Positions 12,961 to 25,634 are shown, counted from the first letter of the stretch. The stretch is DNA of 64,000 bases from Microstegium vimineum (GCA_022036555.1 CM039122.1:52852952-52916951); one strand, 5' to 3'. Notes: generated from the sequence alone by a model not told the origin. Translations and numbers: made by a program.

Positions 12961-13528
12961 TTAATATGCTTATCCTCATGAAGTACATAGTCAAGGTCTA
13001 TGGCCTTAAGAAGTGAACACGTATATAGGCTCTAATGTGGTGAATTTGGAGATCATGTGATTGATGAACACAAGTATAGAAATAGTCCGTGTTTCAAAGA
13101 TTTATTCAATTTCATGTCATTTGTTACATATGTCTTATAATTAGACTCCATATCATCGATGGATTAGTCTTAGAATTGGAACTCTGCACAATGGCTTGAT
13201 ATGTGTTGTTCTAACTCGTATGGGAACAGAACGGATTGTAAGCTCGAGTCATGATATGAGAGACATGAATAGACAAATAGAATTCGAACATGCTTCTTTA
13301 TGCATCAGCCTCTCTTACACTCATTTGATACAAGGTGACTATAACTCTTCCTATTCCCCACGTATCAATTCTCACTAGAAACGATATCACACAAGTATAG
13401 AGAAAAATCGTTTTATTTTTTACTTAACAGTTTGATATGTTTGATTATTATTAGGTACATAGATTGATCAGTGCATACCATTAAATTGGATAATATATGC
13501 ATAATATATATAAAAAAACATCAGCTTA

Positions 13529-13873
13529 GAGCATCTGCAACGGTTTTGCAAATGGGTTTGACATTCTTGTTTTAAAAAAAAAATCTAAAAATCTCTTATC
13601 CAACGGTTTGGTAAATGAGTTTGGCATTTTTGTTAACTTGGCAAACACCAGGTGATATTTGTCATATATGTCAAACTGCAGTTTGCTTGACAATCACCCC
13701 ACGCAACCCTACTCTCGCGGGATATTTTCCCCTCGCGCGTACAATTTTTAGTTTTGCCAAGTGAATAATGGGAAACCGTTGGAGATTGACTCTTTTTACC
13801 TTTGTCATATTCATTTGGGACTTGACAAATTCCTAATTTTGCTAAAAAAAATACAAAACCGTTGAAGATGCTC
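13529..13873. mobile_element. Tourist-like (PIF/Harbinger) MITE
   Basis: Terminal inverted repeats GAGCATCTGCAACGGTTTTG and its near reverse complement (ending CGTTGAAGATGCTC) bound a 345-bp AT-rich element with no coding capacity. It is flanked by the 3-bp target duplication TTA (13526-13528 and 13874-13876), as expected for PIF/Harbinger elements. Confidence 0.85.
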
Positions 13874-13876
13874 TTA

Positions 13877-15400
13877 GTAGTGAAATTCTTTGAGTCCATT
13901 CAATTTGCTCCTCTACAGGGGCAGAGCTTAGTTGAGGCCAAAGTTGACCATAGCCTTGATCTCCATTAAATAAACAGTAACTTCATCACTGTTCATTGAT
14001 ATTTATATAAAAAAAGACAATGGAAAGGAGAAAAGAAAAGAAAATGGAAAAAAAGACAATTCTAAGAAAGAAAACTGAAAGGAAAAAGGCGGAAACATGG
14101 AAAAAAGACAATAAAAAAATAAAAAAATAGAGAGAGAATTGAAAAGCTAGTCCTTCAATTTGCATTTATAGTCTAGATAGAAAAAACGAAGCTAAACACA
14201 CGAAGGGGAAAAGAAAACTGGCAAAAAAAGAAAACTAAATATAAAGGGAAAGTATAGAAAAACACAAGAAATTGTAAAGTCATTTTCTACCCTATCAATA
14301 GATGTGTAGTCAAAAATTTTTGCTAGTTTTTTTTTGTCTATAATATGACAATCCAAATGTCTATACCAGTAGTGTATACCTGTATGTTTGCTCTTCCTCG
14401 ATAATCCGAATTATAATGTCTGAATTATATTGTTATTTTGATTTCACCAATAATGATCTCATGCTTTATGGTTGATGACCACTTCAGCGCCAAAGCGTTT
14501 GGCTGTTTGTGTTGCGACAAATCTGCAATAATCTCTATCCATATGACACTAGATGGATGACAAGTTGCATTGGGCTTTTATCGGCAATATGACATACGTG
14601 TTGTTTTTCATCGGGATTCTTTTTTTATGTTACGGGCGGTCAAAAGAGGAAAAACAAATAAAATGTACATAACTCTAGACTAAATAGACTTAGACTCTGC
14701 ATTCTCTGCATGCTTTGCTTCCAAATTTGCCCGAGGCTTCACTCCTAGTATATTGCCCAAAAGAGGCGCCATCAAAGGTTCAAGAACAAACAGGCATCAG
14801 CACCCTTGCATCATGCAAAACGTGATTTCCATTGCAATTTTTATTCACAAAAAAAAATAGTACGATGAGACTGTTATAGAAGAGCATGAGATGTAAATCA
14901 AGAACCGTATCAGTCGGTCGGCCAGTCACAATCCATAATCTTATCGGTAACCATGATTTTTTTAACTGCACATGATTTCGCATGACATGCATGAATCTGG
15001 TCTAAATCGATCGAGAGATACTCCGTTGTGTGGTCTGAATCTCACTTGCCCGGGCTGATACAATCCTCGGTGAAGATATTTCGTATACAGTGATCGACCT
15101 ACAGTATTTTCTACTTTGTCATTATATACGTAGTCATTATCATTTTGTAAAATTTGTTTAGAGACTAATCAATGACCATCACTATTTGCTACACCAACTA
15201 GGATACAATCGTCACTACTGCTGATAACAATGAGAACCCTAAAATATGAATTAATTGGTCTCTGATCTCTTTTGCTTATTTGATAGGTTGAACTCGGTGC
15301 CAGTTGGATAGTTCATCCAATCATACCATACTTTATATGTCCTGACCTTTTGGTGGGTCTTTTAGAATTGCAGTCCGACGCCAGATTTGGAGGCATTTGA
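13877..15400. other. Gene-free AT-rich region
   Basis: No gene is recognised. 13,990-14,280 is a purine-rich, A-dominated low-complexity stretch. Confidence 0.4.
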
Positions 15401-15430
15401 GGCAGAGCTGCTAGTCCACTAGAGGGTCCG

Positions 15431-15621
15431 GTGGGTCCGTAGCAAAGCTGCTAGTCCATTGGAGGTTTTGGGGCGAAGGTTGTGCAAGCCGACACATATA
15501 CTGTCCTGACACGGATCTACTGGGTGGTGGGTCCGTAGCAAAGCTGCTAGTCCATTGGAGGTTTTGGGGCGAAGGTTGTGCGAGCCGACACATATACTGT
15601 CCTGACACGGATCTACTGGGT
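15431..15621. repeat. 96-bp tandem duplication
   Basis: A 96-bp unit starting GTGGGTCCGTAGCAAAGC occurs twice, starting at 15431 and 15527, nearly identical (for example one C/T difference in the TTGTGC-AGCC segment). A degenerate partial copy (GAGGCAGAGCTGCTAGTCCA) precedes it at about 15398. The open minus-strand frames here only reflect the repeat. Confidence 0.9.
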
Positions 15622-16604
15622 TGATCACGTGAGAAAACTAAGTCGATCTGTGAGAAAGTTAGGTAGACAACTAGACAGACACCTCCGAAATAGTATATGT
15701 AGGGCGGTAGGGGTGTGTTGATAATAATTTTACTAAAATGAAGGTTAGCTCAAAATCACATATAGAAAACTAAATGAAAGAGAAGCTAAAACTATGGTTA
15801 GGAGAATGATGGCCTCCCCTTGCCTTGCCGCTTGGTGTTATTTATAGGGGTGGTGGGAGGGAGCAATCTAACCTCGTACTCCTTTTGGTTTGTTATTTAT
15901 GTGGAAGTACTCAGACATATTACCTTGGGCCTTTTTACATGGGAGGGGTAGATGTAGCCCTCTTACCCCCACCACTTATCTATAGCCAAGCAGGCTAAGA
16001 TCAGAGAGAGTGAGTTGATATGAAATTAGCAATAGAGACAAACCCAATTGATAGGATATATATGGTGGAATAATTAAGATGATGGATAACACACTTATAA
16101 TGATTCAAGATTATGAAGAAATGGTATTTGAGGAATTTTGTGTTAATGGCAATTAAAAAAAACTATATGAAATTTCATGTGTATTTGAATGTTGTGTATT
16201 CTACACATTTGAAGTATATGCTTTATTTTTTTTATGTATGAATACTTGGTTCACTTTTTGGGGCTAAATAAAAAAGAACCCAAACAATGAAATAGTTTTC
16301 TAAACTATGATATGAGAAGAACAACATGTAGTTTGTAGAAATATAGAACATTTTTAAGTACACTTTATGTATTATAACTTATTGTATTTAATGCATAATG
16401 GCCTCCTATTTAAATATGTGTGCATATTTTTTTAATAAAATTTTATCATAGCACACACGAATAGTCGTCCAATTGTAGTAGTGGGAGAGAATTAAAAAAA
16501 TTTAGGTAGGAGGCATTGTTAATTCCTTTGCTCTTTCTATATAGATTTATATTATAGATAGATACACATATACACAGCTAGGGTACACTCATGCGCTTGA
16601 CTTA

Positions 16605-16984
16605 CTCCTCCATCCCTTTTTAACTATCCTTCTCAATAAATAGCTTTGATTAAAATATTAATTCACTACCACAATCTAAAAGTTCTCCTAGTGAGTTGGA
16701 GTTCTCCTAGTGTTTTGGTACTTAAAATTTAGTATAAATTTTTCCTAGTAAATGTCTCCTAGTGACAATTCGTATGTGTTATAACTAATGATACTGTTTT
16801 ACTACTATTTAGAAACACTAGGAGAAGTCCATCATTCTAGTAGTGATTAATATTATTAGATAGATAATTGAATTAGTTTTTTTATTAATTTATTTAGAGA
16901 TGCAAATAATGTATTTATTTTCTATAAATCTAGTCAGATTTATAATAAAAAATAAAAAAGATAAATAATTAGGGATAGAGAGAT
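16605..16984. mobile_element. Stowaway MITE, interrupted by a CACTA MITE
   Basis: The left terminal repeat CTCCTCCATCCC and right end GGGATAGAGAGAT are inverted relatives of the Stowaway terminus, flanked by TA on both sides (16603-16604 and 16985-16986). The element was split by a later insertion at 16664-16845. Confidence 0.6.
16664..16845. mobile_element. Nested CACTA (En/Spm)-type MITE
   Basis: A 182-bp element begins CACTACCACAATCTAAAAG and ends with the imperfect inverse, closing ..TCTAGTAGTG. The terminal repeats are about 30 bp. It is flanked by the 3-bp target duplication ATT (16661-16663 and 16846-16848). CACTACTAG-type ends with 3-bp duplications are diagnostic of the CACTA superfamily. 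Confidence 0.85.
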
Positions 16985-17013
16985 TAGTCGGTAGCCCTAG
17001 TTGTCATTTAATA

Positions 17014-18786
17014 TCACGAGCAAGCGTCGCTGTACACTGCCACGGCGTTTGCCACCACAGCAAGAACAATCATCAACACTGCCAGGAACTTGTCTCTCTT
17101 CTTTGCTATGGCATGACGATCCCTGGTAAATTAGACCGGAACAAACGACATGATGAGAAGAAGAGTACCTACAGATTAAATATCCAAATCCATGCATGAT
17201 GGAGAAATTTGTGCTATTCAATTGTACCAAGCAAGTTATATATATCAGATGAGTCACCTTAGCGTGATCGCAGCAGGGAAAATATAGGCAACGCAGACGG
17301 AAGCCGTAGCTCCGGTGAACTGGAAGGCGTCCCATATATTTGGGATGAAGTTTGCAGCGAGGAATATCACCGCAAGGAGCGCCGCTGTCAACCCGCCGAA
17401 CCTTGCGTTGTCACAGGACAGCGGCCGCGCCGAGGGGAAGAGGAGCCCGTCCATGTTGAGCCGCAGCGCCTGGAACACGACGGGGAAGACGAGCATGAGG
17501 TGGAGCACGTAGCTAACCCTGACGGCGTCGTTGAAGAGTGCGCTGTAGGGGATGCCGAGGTTAGAGTCGAAGTTGGCGAGGACGTCGTCCAGTGTGGAAT
17601 CGCCGAAGAGAATGAAGCCGAAGAAGCTGGTGGTGATGTACACGGCCGAGCACAGCAGCAACGACGTGCGCACTATAGGCCTGATCTGCGCAGAATCCTT
17701 GAGCTCCTTGTAAATTGGGAGGACTGCAATGAGGTCATTGTCAGTCAAGGCATACGTACAAGATGAGCTAACCAACAACAAATCAAATTTTGATCAGCAA
17801 TGCATACTCGAGTTAATCTCAGCTCATGTAGTAGATCATACGTACCGTTGTAGTGGCAAATGTAAGCGGTGACAAGAACTGGAGCCGCTGTGAAGAGCCT
17901 CCGGATGGACGGCCAGTCATGGACGTCGGGGAACAGTCGAGGCATCGGAATCTGCCCTCTCGCTAGCTTCAACATAGCGATCCCGGCGGTGATCACGACG
18001 AACACAACGGCCAGAGCGACCGATAGCGCAGACGTGTATCTCAGTGAGTCTGAAATGGATCACGAAAACAACCTAGTGACTGACCAAGACAAACAACCGA
18101 AATGTTCAGACGTGACAGTTGCTTAATTACCGACGCGCTTGACACATGCCAGCGGAGTGAACACACCGAGCGTTGCGATGATGAGGATTGCCAAGCGTCC
18201 GTTCCACCAGTTTGCGCCGAACCATCCTTCAAGCACACCGTGATGGTGCACGCCGCCGGAGGAGGTTCCAGAGAGCACGTCACCTTGCATTATATTGTGC
18301 AGAGAAGATCAGAGTTGTCGTCGTCGTTAATAGATCTAAAAAAAAAGAATTCTTACCAATGATGATCATGTAGACGACCAAGATGCCGACGTTGTTGACG
18401 ACGACGCACAACTGGAGCAACCCCCTGCCGAGCACCCCGAAGGCGTCGCCCATGGTCTTGCCGTAGGTCCTGACGCCCGCGGCGCGGTTGAACCGCACGA
18501 GGAGCTCGATGGAGGCGTCCGTGAGCAGCGCGGAGAGCACGATGAGGACGAGGCCCGGGACGAGGCCGAGCACCTTCATGGTGGCCGGGAGCGCCATGAT
18601 GCCTGCGCCGACGATGGTGGTGGAGAGGTTGAACACCGCGCCGGAGAAGGACGCGCCGTGGAAGTCGTCGCCGCCATTGGCATCATCCGCCGCCCCGCCG
18701 CCGCGCTGCTTCTCGGGGAGCAGGGGCGCCTCCGCGCCCTCGCCGCCGTTGTGGTGGTCACCGCCGCTCGAGATCGGCATCACCAT
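17014..18786 (-). CDS. AVT6-type amino acid transporter
   Basis: The product is a 453-residue membrane protein of the AVT6/SLC38-like amino acid transporter family, which moves amino acids out of the vacuole. The exons are 18786-18357, 18283-18131, 18049-17846, 17723-17258 and 17122-17014. All splice sites are GT-AG, the phases agree and there is no internal stop. The N-terminus is hydrophilic with the APLLPEK motif; the family signature FSGAVFNLSTTIVGAGIMAL opens the first membrane segment, and about ten more hydrophobic segments follow. The start at 18786 (MVMPISS) was chosen because it gives the usual short hydrophilic leader. An in-frame upstream Met at 19140 would add an arginine-rich stretch unlike the family. 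The gene stands alone; its 5' UTR is probably about 200 bases. Confidence 0.9.
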
Positions 18787-19027
18787 CCTCGCCAACAAGG
18801 CGCCGCCGAAGCCCGGCTCGTTCGTGGGACGGTGAGGTCTCCGCGGACGGAATTCCAGCTTCCAGTTGTTGCTGCCGGTCCCTCGTTGCACGGAAATGCG
18901 AGTCTCTTCACGCATGTACGTATGGATTGGAGAGCTCCTCCGTTGTGGCTTTTGATGGAGCGCAGCGAGGAAGAATTGGGGAGTGGAGTGTACGTGGAGA
19001 AGCTTTTGATCGGAGGAGACGAAGCGT

Positions 19028-19036
19028 CTTATAATT
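19028..19036 (-). promoter_or_regulatory. Candidate TATA box of the AVT6-type gene
   Basis: On the minus strand AATTATAAG lies about 245 bases upstream of the chosen start codon, which would give a 5' UTR of roughly 210 bases. This is a motif match only. Confidence 0.3.
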
Positions 19037-19317
19037 AGAGTGCCTCCCCATTTAGCAACGTTTGAAAGCATGGCCATGCATCCGAGCTGGAGACTGCCAG
19101 CCACCCGAGCACCAGCATGGCGACGTGGCAGGATTGCCATTGCCTTCCTCCCGCCCGCGCGCGCGTTCGCTGATGCCTTCGATCGCCGGAGACCAGCAGT
19201 GGGCTGATGGGCTACAAGTAGTGCCTCTACCAGGCTGAGCCTCTAATGGGCTTCAAGTGACCGTGTTTTCTGTTTTGTAGCTCGTGATGGGTCGAATTGA
19301 GATTTTTGTGGCCTATA

Positions 19318-19563
19318 ACTCCCTCCATACTCCTAATACATAACGTTTTGGATAGAGACACGATCCTTGAAGTGTAAATTTTGACTACTTATTTTTTAAA
19401 AATATTTATTGAAATATAATATATGTATATTCTTATGAAAATATTTTTGAAAATAAATCTATTATATGATTTTCATATTTTCAAATTCAACAACTTAAAA
19501 GTTATTTATGATTTATATTCTCAATGTTTGACTCAATTCTTGTCCTAAACGACATCTAGTACA
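19318..19563. mobile_element. Decayed Stowaway-like MITE
   Basis: The left end ACTCCCTCCATACTCCTAAT and inner ACGTTTTGGA resemble the Stowaway terminus. The right end carries an approximate inverse (TCCTAAACGACATC then TAGTAC). It is AT-rich inside and the match is imperfect. Confidence 0.35.
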
Positions 19564-19619
19564 AGATCAAGAATCTACACAGTAAAATCAGCATATGTTA
19601 TGGACAGAACCTAGTCCTT

Positions 19620-20230
19620 TTATCTGACTCAAAGTGTTAATGGAAAAGGTACAACATCAAACCAAATATGCACAAGAGAAGAGTGGAAGTGATTGTGGGT
19701 GATCAAACCTCCACCGAAGATGAAAATTTTGTTATGGAAGTTGCACACAATTACTTGCCATGTCCCAGCACCTAACACTTATTTTTATTGTGGCAAAGAA
19801 GAAAGTCTACAACATGCTTTCCTTGATTGCCAATATGTTGCTAAATTTGGAGAGAACTGAAAAAAGGAGGTGCCTTAACAAAGACGTTTGAAGAACTTCT
19901 CTGCCAAGCAATGGTTATTTGATTATTTAGCAAAGTCCTTAGAGAAAGAAGCTACAATCTTAACTATCATATACATATTTAGGAGGCCAGAAACAATGTT
20001 AGAAATGGTGATTGCCAGGTGCATCTTGACTGTATTGCAGAGAAAATACAAGCATACACTGAGATGTTTATGCTGTATTTTTACAAATCTATTGCTTCCA
20101 AAAGGTGTGACTCTGCTAAATCTGAACAATGGGCTCCACCGCCGGAAGGATGGGTGAAGGTGAATGTTAATCTTATTTACATAATCGGGGAGAATGGGAA
20201 ATGATTTAGTGATAAGAGACCACAAATGGT
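19620..20230 (+). pseudogene. LINE fragment: zf-RVT and start of RNase H region
   Basis: Conceptual translation shows the zinc-binding region that follows LINE reverse transcriptases in plants: a PPKMKILLWKLHT-type lead, then C-H..YFYCGKEES.QHAFLDC. After about 300 bases it shows the linker WAPPPEGWVKVNVN that opens the RNase H domain. The frame is broken by stops and shifts and there is no upstream reverse transcriptase, so this is a truncated dead copy. It lies between the AVT6 and U-box genes. Confidence 0.6.
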
Positions 20231-20339
20231 GACTTACTGACTGCTTCTAGGCAGGAATGCAATAGGACTACTGATCCAGAACTACTAGAGATCTGACGGT
20301 TAACGCATTGCTCAATCTGGCCCGTTCAGGTAGGATCTG

Positions 20340-22318
20340 ACGGTCCACGGCTGCCAACTGATGGATCGCAGAATCCGTCCCCATTCACCTGGGCGGCGGA
20401 GGATTGGAGGAAGCAGGATGAACACGCCGCCGCGGGGCGGCGATGTCCGGGCGCGCCTCCCTCGCCAGACGCCGGTACCCCTCCTTGAATTTACTTTCCA
20501 GTCTCCACTCGCCTTAGAACACTCTCAGCGCCTCTCGGTGCGACCTCGCCGTCGCCGCCGCTGTCGCAGGACCCGCACACGGTGACGGGTCACAGCAGCG
20601 GCGACCGTCGAAGGACATCGTCACTGCTCCACCTATTTTTGGTGCCTGGTAGAGTGGTAGTTGTCTCACATAGCATCACGTCACTGGCTCAATTTCTTTT
20701 GGTTGAGCAAAACTTTGACCCAAAGGTTTAGTCCATGACTTGAATTTGGACCGGATTAGATCATTTAGATGTGTGCAGACAGTCAGCGCTTCGTTGATAT
20801 GCCAAACTTGAAGCATCATTACTTTTTTCATACCATACTCGTCCTAGTCATAGGGTTGTTCAACAATCAACATACAAGATGTCTTGGTTCCCTTGTCTTG
20901 CTCTATTTTATGATTTTGATACTCATAGTCTTGCTTGTGCTATCCAATCATAACCACTCTTTGGGAATATTTATAAAACCTGGACAGTCACTAGCCATCA
21001 TGGTTTGGTACAAACCATTTCCTCAAAATAATATTCAGAAATACCATCCCCTATTGTCCGTTTGTTTGACAAACCAAACCATGCAATGAAGTAGCTTGTG
21101 TGGTTGAGCCTGTGTTGAGCTACAAGGTCTCAGGCCAAGGTAAAATTTAAGAAATGCTCTAGATATTGAAGGTTGCTGGACCATACAATCCTTCTACTAA
21201 AACTGAAGTAGATTAACACATTTAAAAACTAGCAAATTTATGGTGAGCTATCTATGCTTAACTACATATGGCTACTGTTTCTGAAGCATGCATACATTTC
21301 AGTACCCAGAAGGTGTTCAAAGTAGTTTTCTCCCTCTAGGAATTTCGATTATGACCTAAGAAGTGATATCATGCGTCTTCCCCATCCTCTTTTTATCTAT
21401 TGAGCCATACAGCTTTCGGCAACTTCCTTGATATCAGCATCATTGTGTTTTTTGGGGCAGCTTACCAATCTGCCCATCGCCTAACTTTTTTCCTGCTACT
21501 GATTTGTTTTTTTTATAGTCTGAAGTTCCTAAAGGATTATTAAGATAATTTTTGTGGAAGGATGCCAGTCTGTCATCAAAACTGAGACTTACATGTCATG
21601 CTTCTCCTTCTGATGTGGATAGCAGTCTGATGGAACAGAAAGTCAATACATCAGGTCTATTTGGTGATAATTAGTTGCAAGTTGGAAGGGGTTTACCAAT
21701 ATCCAAATAGAAGAGATTATATATTGAACTTATCTTGCTGGTCTGCTTTATTTGCATTCATCAGAGAATGTGCTTATGCACGCAGGGAACCAAGGCCAGG
21801 TTATTTGCTGGAGCAATACTCCTATAACTCTTCTGACGTGGTACCTCTGCAGAGTTCAGATCTTTGAGGTCTTCGCTAGAGCCATACAGGTACCTTTTTG
21901 TTTTAATTATCTTTATTGCTTTATTTAGAGGGTTAAGCTTTGTAGAAGAACACTGCAGCAAGTTCTTCTGAGGAATTGCCCTTTTATTTTCTCTCTTAAT
22001 ATAATGAAGCGCAGCTCTCCTGCGTTTTCAAGAAAAAAAAGAAGAAGAAAGACTTCTATTTTTGCTCCAGCTTAATGGTTGTTTGATTTTCATGGTTCCT
22101 AGTTTAATAATTTTGGTACAAATAAGCACAAGTATGATAATGTTGTTATCTGCATAGGTTTGCACAGCTATTTTAAAGCTTATCTTCTACTTCTACTCCA
22201 TGTCCTTATGATTATTTTTTCAGCTCTCTTATGATGATTTAATTTCACTGGCAATGCTTGTTTGAAAAAACATTTGCATTTCTCGCTTTCAAGTTTTGCT
22301 GCTTCTGTGTGGATGCAG
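20340..22318 (+). other. Probable promoter, 5' UTR and 5' intron of the U-box gene
   Basis: A GC-rich patch at 20340-20640 resembles a first noncoding exon. A clean donor, CATACAG|GTACC, lies at 21889/21890. The acceptor GATGCAG directly precedes the U-box start codon at 22321. This implies at least one 5' UTR intron. Exact exon limits cannot be set without cDNA. Confidence 0.4.
21960..22045 (+). mobile_element. Relic of a LINE-type 3' end
   Basis: The segment AATATAATGAAGCGCAGC-TCTCCTGCG followed by an A-rich tail resembles a 3' end very common on grass LINE-type insertions. No coding part is attached. Confidence 0.4.
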
Positions 22319-22320
22319 TC

Positions 22321-25300
22321 ATGTTGTCAGTAGCTACTACCAATGTCAGCCAAGGGAACTCCATGGAATCAGTCATGGCAACAATGGAGCGTCAAACAGC
22401 TCGCAGGACCCAGACTAATGTGACACAGATGATAGAATCTCTTTTTGCCAGTGTCAATCTTGCTAAAGATCTTTCTGCTAGGTGCAAAGGCAGAACATTG
22501 CAACTCACGGCTGATGAGATACAAAGCATTGCACAAGACCTGGACAATGTCTTGCAGAATATATATGAAGATCTTTGCAGGATACCAGCTTCAGCATTTG
22601 GCAGTAATGCTTACATGGATGTGCTTATTAAATCACAGTCAATGAGGGATTACTGCGAGGCTGATATACCCATAAATGTAATGGGCAACAGGCCTCGGAG
22701 AAGGTCTTTCCGAGATAATGATACTCCAAGGCTGGTGGACTTTCTGCAGGGAATGTACCATGAATCGCATGAATTTGGTGGCCAGATGTTCAACACTCTC
22801 CCAGAGGTTGCAGAATACATCGAACCACTGTATGATGCATTCATCTGTCCACTGACAAATGAAATAATGACTGATCCTGTGACAGTTGAGAGTGGTGTGA
22901 CATGTGACAGGAGAGCCATAGAGGAGTATATTGAGAGGTTTGCAGACAGTTCTGAACCTGTCTATTGCCCTGTCACAAAAAAGATAATGCAAAGTAAGAC
23001 AGTGGCGAGCAATGTTTCCCTGAAGAGTGTAATTGAAGAATGGGCAATGAGGAATGAGGCCATGCGAGTCAGGATTGCTCGCACTGCCCTTTCTATGTCA
23101 ACTGCAGACACAATGGTGCTTGAATCTATACATGAGCTGAAGTTGCTGGCCAAGTTGAGGGTGAAAAACAGGGAGATGATGCATAAGATTGGAGTCACCA
23201 AATTCTTAGCACGGTTGTTGGACAACCACAATGGACAAATTCAGTTTGATGCTCTCAAGCTTCTGTGCTTGTTAGCTGAAGATGAAGAAGGAAAGGTGAG
23301 TTGGAAATTTTCTTGCCTAAAGGGGTTCATCTTCAATTTGGAACAATTTTTACCGACTTTCCGCCTCTTAGCCTTTTTCTTCAATTCTGATACAAGTTTT
23401 ATGCATGACATGCAGGATATCATTGGAAAAACTAAGGCCATTGCCAGGACAATTAAACTACTGTCAAGTAATTCTACTGATGAAAGGCATGCAGCCATCT
23501 CTTTCTTGCTGGAGCTTTCGAAGTCACAGTTGCTGTTGGAGAATATTGGATCAACACCTGGAAGTGTTCTGATTCTCACTACAATGAAGATAAACAGTTC
23601 AGATGATCCAATTGCTGCTGAGAAAGCTGGAGCAGTCCTTAAGAACCTGGAGAAGTGTCCGAAGAACATCAAGTACATGGCTGAAAGTGGCTACTTAGAA
23701 CCTCTTCAGAGTCATCTAGTGGAAGGTGAGATGCAGAGTATTAGGAAAGCATATTTTGCAAGGAGATAGTTATGTTGACAGGTTTGGTTTTGTTTAATCC
23801 AGCAAGTTTCTGACACTGTATAAACTATAAGTAGCAATTCTATAAACTTAAGCTACTAGAATACAGCTGCGCATGCCAAGTCTCGTATTAACACCTCATC
23901 ATTAAAACATCTGAAAGTTTGCTTTGCATGCTAGAACTGAGAGATCTCACTTAGGGCATCATATTCCTGTAGTAAATTGATGTTTTAAACTGACTTCAAG
24001 ATTACAAAACAGGCTCGGAAGAGATGCAGATGGAGATGGTCGGCTACCTCTGTGAGCTGGTCCAAGAGCAGGAGCTCACCATTGACATCAACAGAAGCAC
24101 CTCAGAGATCCTCATCAATATGGCACAAAGCTGCAACCCCATGGCCCGCAAGGCAGCGTTCAATGTCCTTGCCCAGCTTTCTTTGCACCGCCCCAATAGC
24201 AAGATGCTTGTTGACGCAGGCGCTGTCCCTGTGATGATCGAGGAACTGTTCATCAGAAAGGTCGATGATGAGCTGGTGAACTCCATGGCCAATGCTGCCA
24301 CTGTCCTTGCCAACATTGTTGAGTCAGGCATTGACCCAGACACCACGGTGGTGAACAAGGAAGGTCATGTCCTCACTTCGAAGTACTCCATCTACAACTT
24401 TGTGCACATGCTCAAGTGCTTCGTGCCGGACGACCTCAACCTCAGCATTATCCGCATCCTGCTAGCGTTCACTGCGCTCGCCAAGCCACTGGCCACGGTG
24501 GTCTCGGTAATCCGGGAGAACCATCGCGGCCATTCTATCATTGAGCTCATGAGCTCCCGAACAGAGGTGCTCAGCCTCGCCGCGACAAGGCTGCTCATCA
24601 CCCTGTCCCCGCACATTGGACACACCATCGTAGAGAGGCTCTGCAAGACACAAGGGCAGCCACGCAAGGTGGTCAAAAGCATCAGCAGCCATGCCGGGCG
24701 CATCACCGAACGGCAAGCTGCATTGGCGACGCTTCTCGCAAAGCTACCTTACCGCAACACCTCGCTCAATATTGCGCTTGTTCAGGATGATGCCGTGCCA
24801 GCCATACTGAGGGCGATAAAAGAGGTGCAGAATGGCGCTGCCAGATCAAGCAGGCACGCCGTGCCATACATGGAGGGTCTTGTCGGCACGCTAGTGCGGC
24901 TTACTGCGACTCTGTACAGCCCAGAAGTGTTGAAGGCGGCCATGGACCACAATCTGGCCTCGGTGCTCACTGAGCTGCTTGATGGAGCAGCTGGGAGCGA
25001 CGAGGTGCAACGCCTTGTTGCAGTGGGGCTTGAGAACCTCAGCTACCTATCCATCAAATTGTCCCAACCCCCGCCCGATGAGCTGCAGTCAAAGAAGAAC
25101 ACCATACTGAAGCTCCTGAAGGACTCAAAGCCGCACAGCAACAACAAGAAGAGCTCACACCACCAGGTCAACATTTGCCCGGTGCACCGGGGAGTCTGTT
25201 CCCCTGCGACGACATTCTGCCTCCTTGAGGCCGGCGCCGTGGAGGGCCTCCTGGGCTGCTTCGAGAACGACAACATCCGTGTGGTGGAGGCTGCGCTCGG

Positions 25301-25634
25301 AGCATTGTGCACTCTCCTCGATGAGAGGGTGGACGTCGAGAAGAGTGTAGCAGTCCTTACCGAGCTGGATGCTGCTCGGCGCGTGCTTGCTGCGCTTAGG
25401 CAGCACCGGCAAAACTTGCTGTGGCAGAAGTGCTTCTGCGTGGTGGAGAAGCTACTGGAGCACGGCGACGACCGATGCGTGAGGGAGGTGACAGGCGATC
25501 GGATGCTGCCGACGGCGCTGGTGAGCGCCTTCCACAGGGGGGACGACAGCACTAAGCAGGCGGCCGAGAACATCCTCCGGCGACTACACAAGATGCCTGA
25601 TTACTCTGCAACCTATGTATCCATGGAGTTCTAG
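22321..25634 (+). CDS. U-box/ARM-repeat E3 ubiquitin ligase (PUB43/44 type)
   Basis: The product is a 968-residue plant U-box protein that would act as an E3 ubiquitin ligase. The exons are 22321-23295, 23416-23725 and 24013-25634 with GT-AG borders. The U-box spans about residues 168-246, from EPLYDAFICPLTNEIMTDPV to SLKSVIEEWAM, and has the conserved CPLT, DPV and CPVT positions. The rest is leucine-rich helical ARM-type repeats (for example DAGAVPVMIEELF, LLEAGAVEGLLGCFENDNIR). The start at 22321 follows an intron acceptor; the in-frame Met at 22258 lies in the intron. Length and order (N-terminal helices, U-box, long ARM region) fit the PUB43/44/SAUL1-like class, which in Arabidopsis restrains senescence and immunity; the exact orthologue is not settled. 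Intron 1 is 120 nt with no in-frame stop (see findings). Confidence 0.9.

Noticed and set aside
15411..15628. Two repeated 65-69 codon frames on minus
   Set aside because: They are the 96-bp tandem duplication read in two frames, with no protein similarity.
18488..18835. Plus-strand open frame over the first exon of the transporter gene
   Set aside because: It is the antisense shadow of the AVT6-type coding exon, which has consistent splice phases and family motifs.
21882..21891. Splice donor as proof of a coding first exon of the U-box gene
   Set aside because: The donor is good, but no coding frame upstream joins the U-box frame, so I treat it only as a possible 5' UTR exon.
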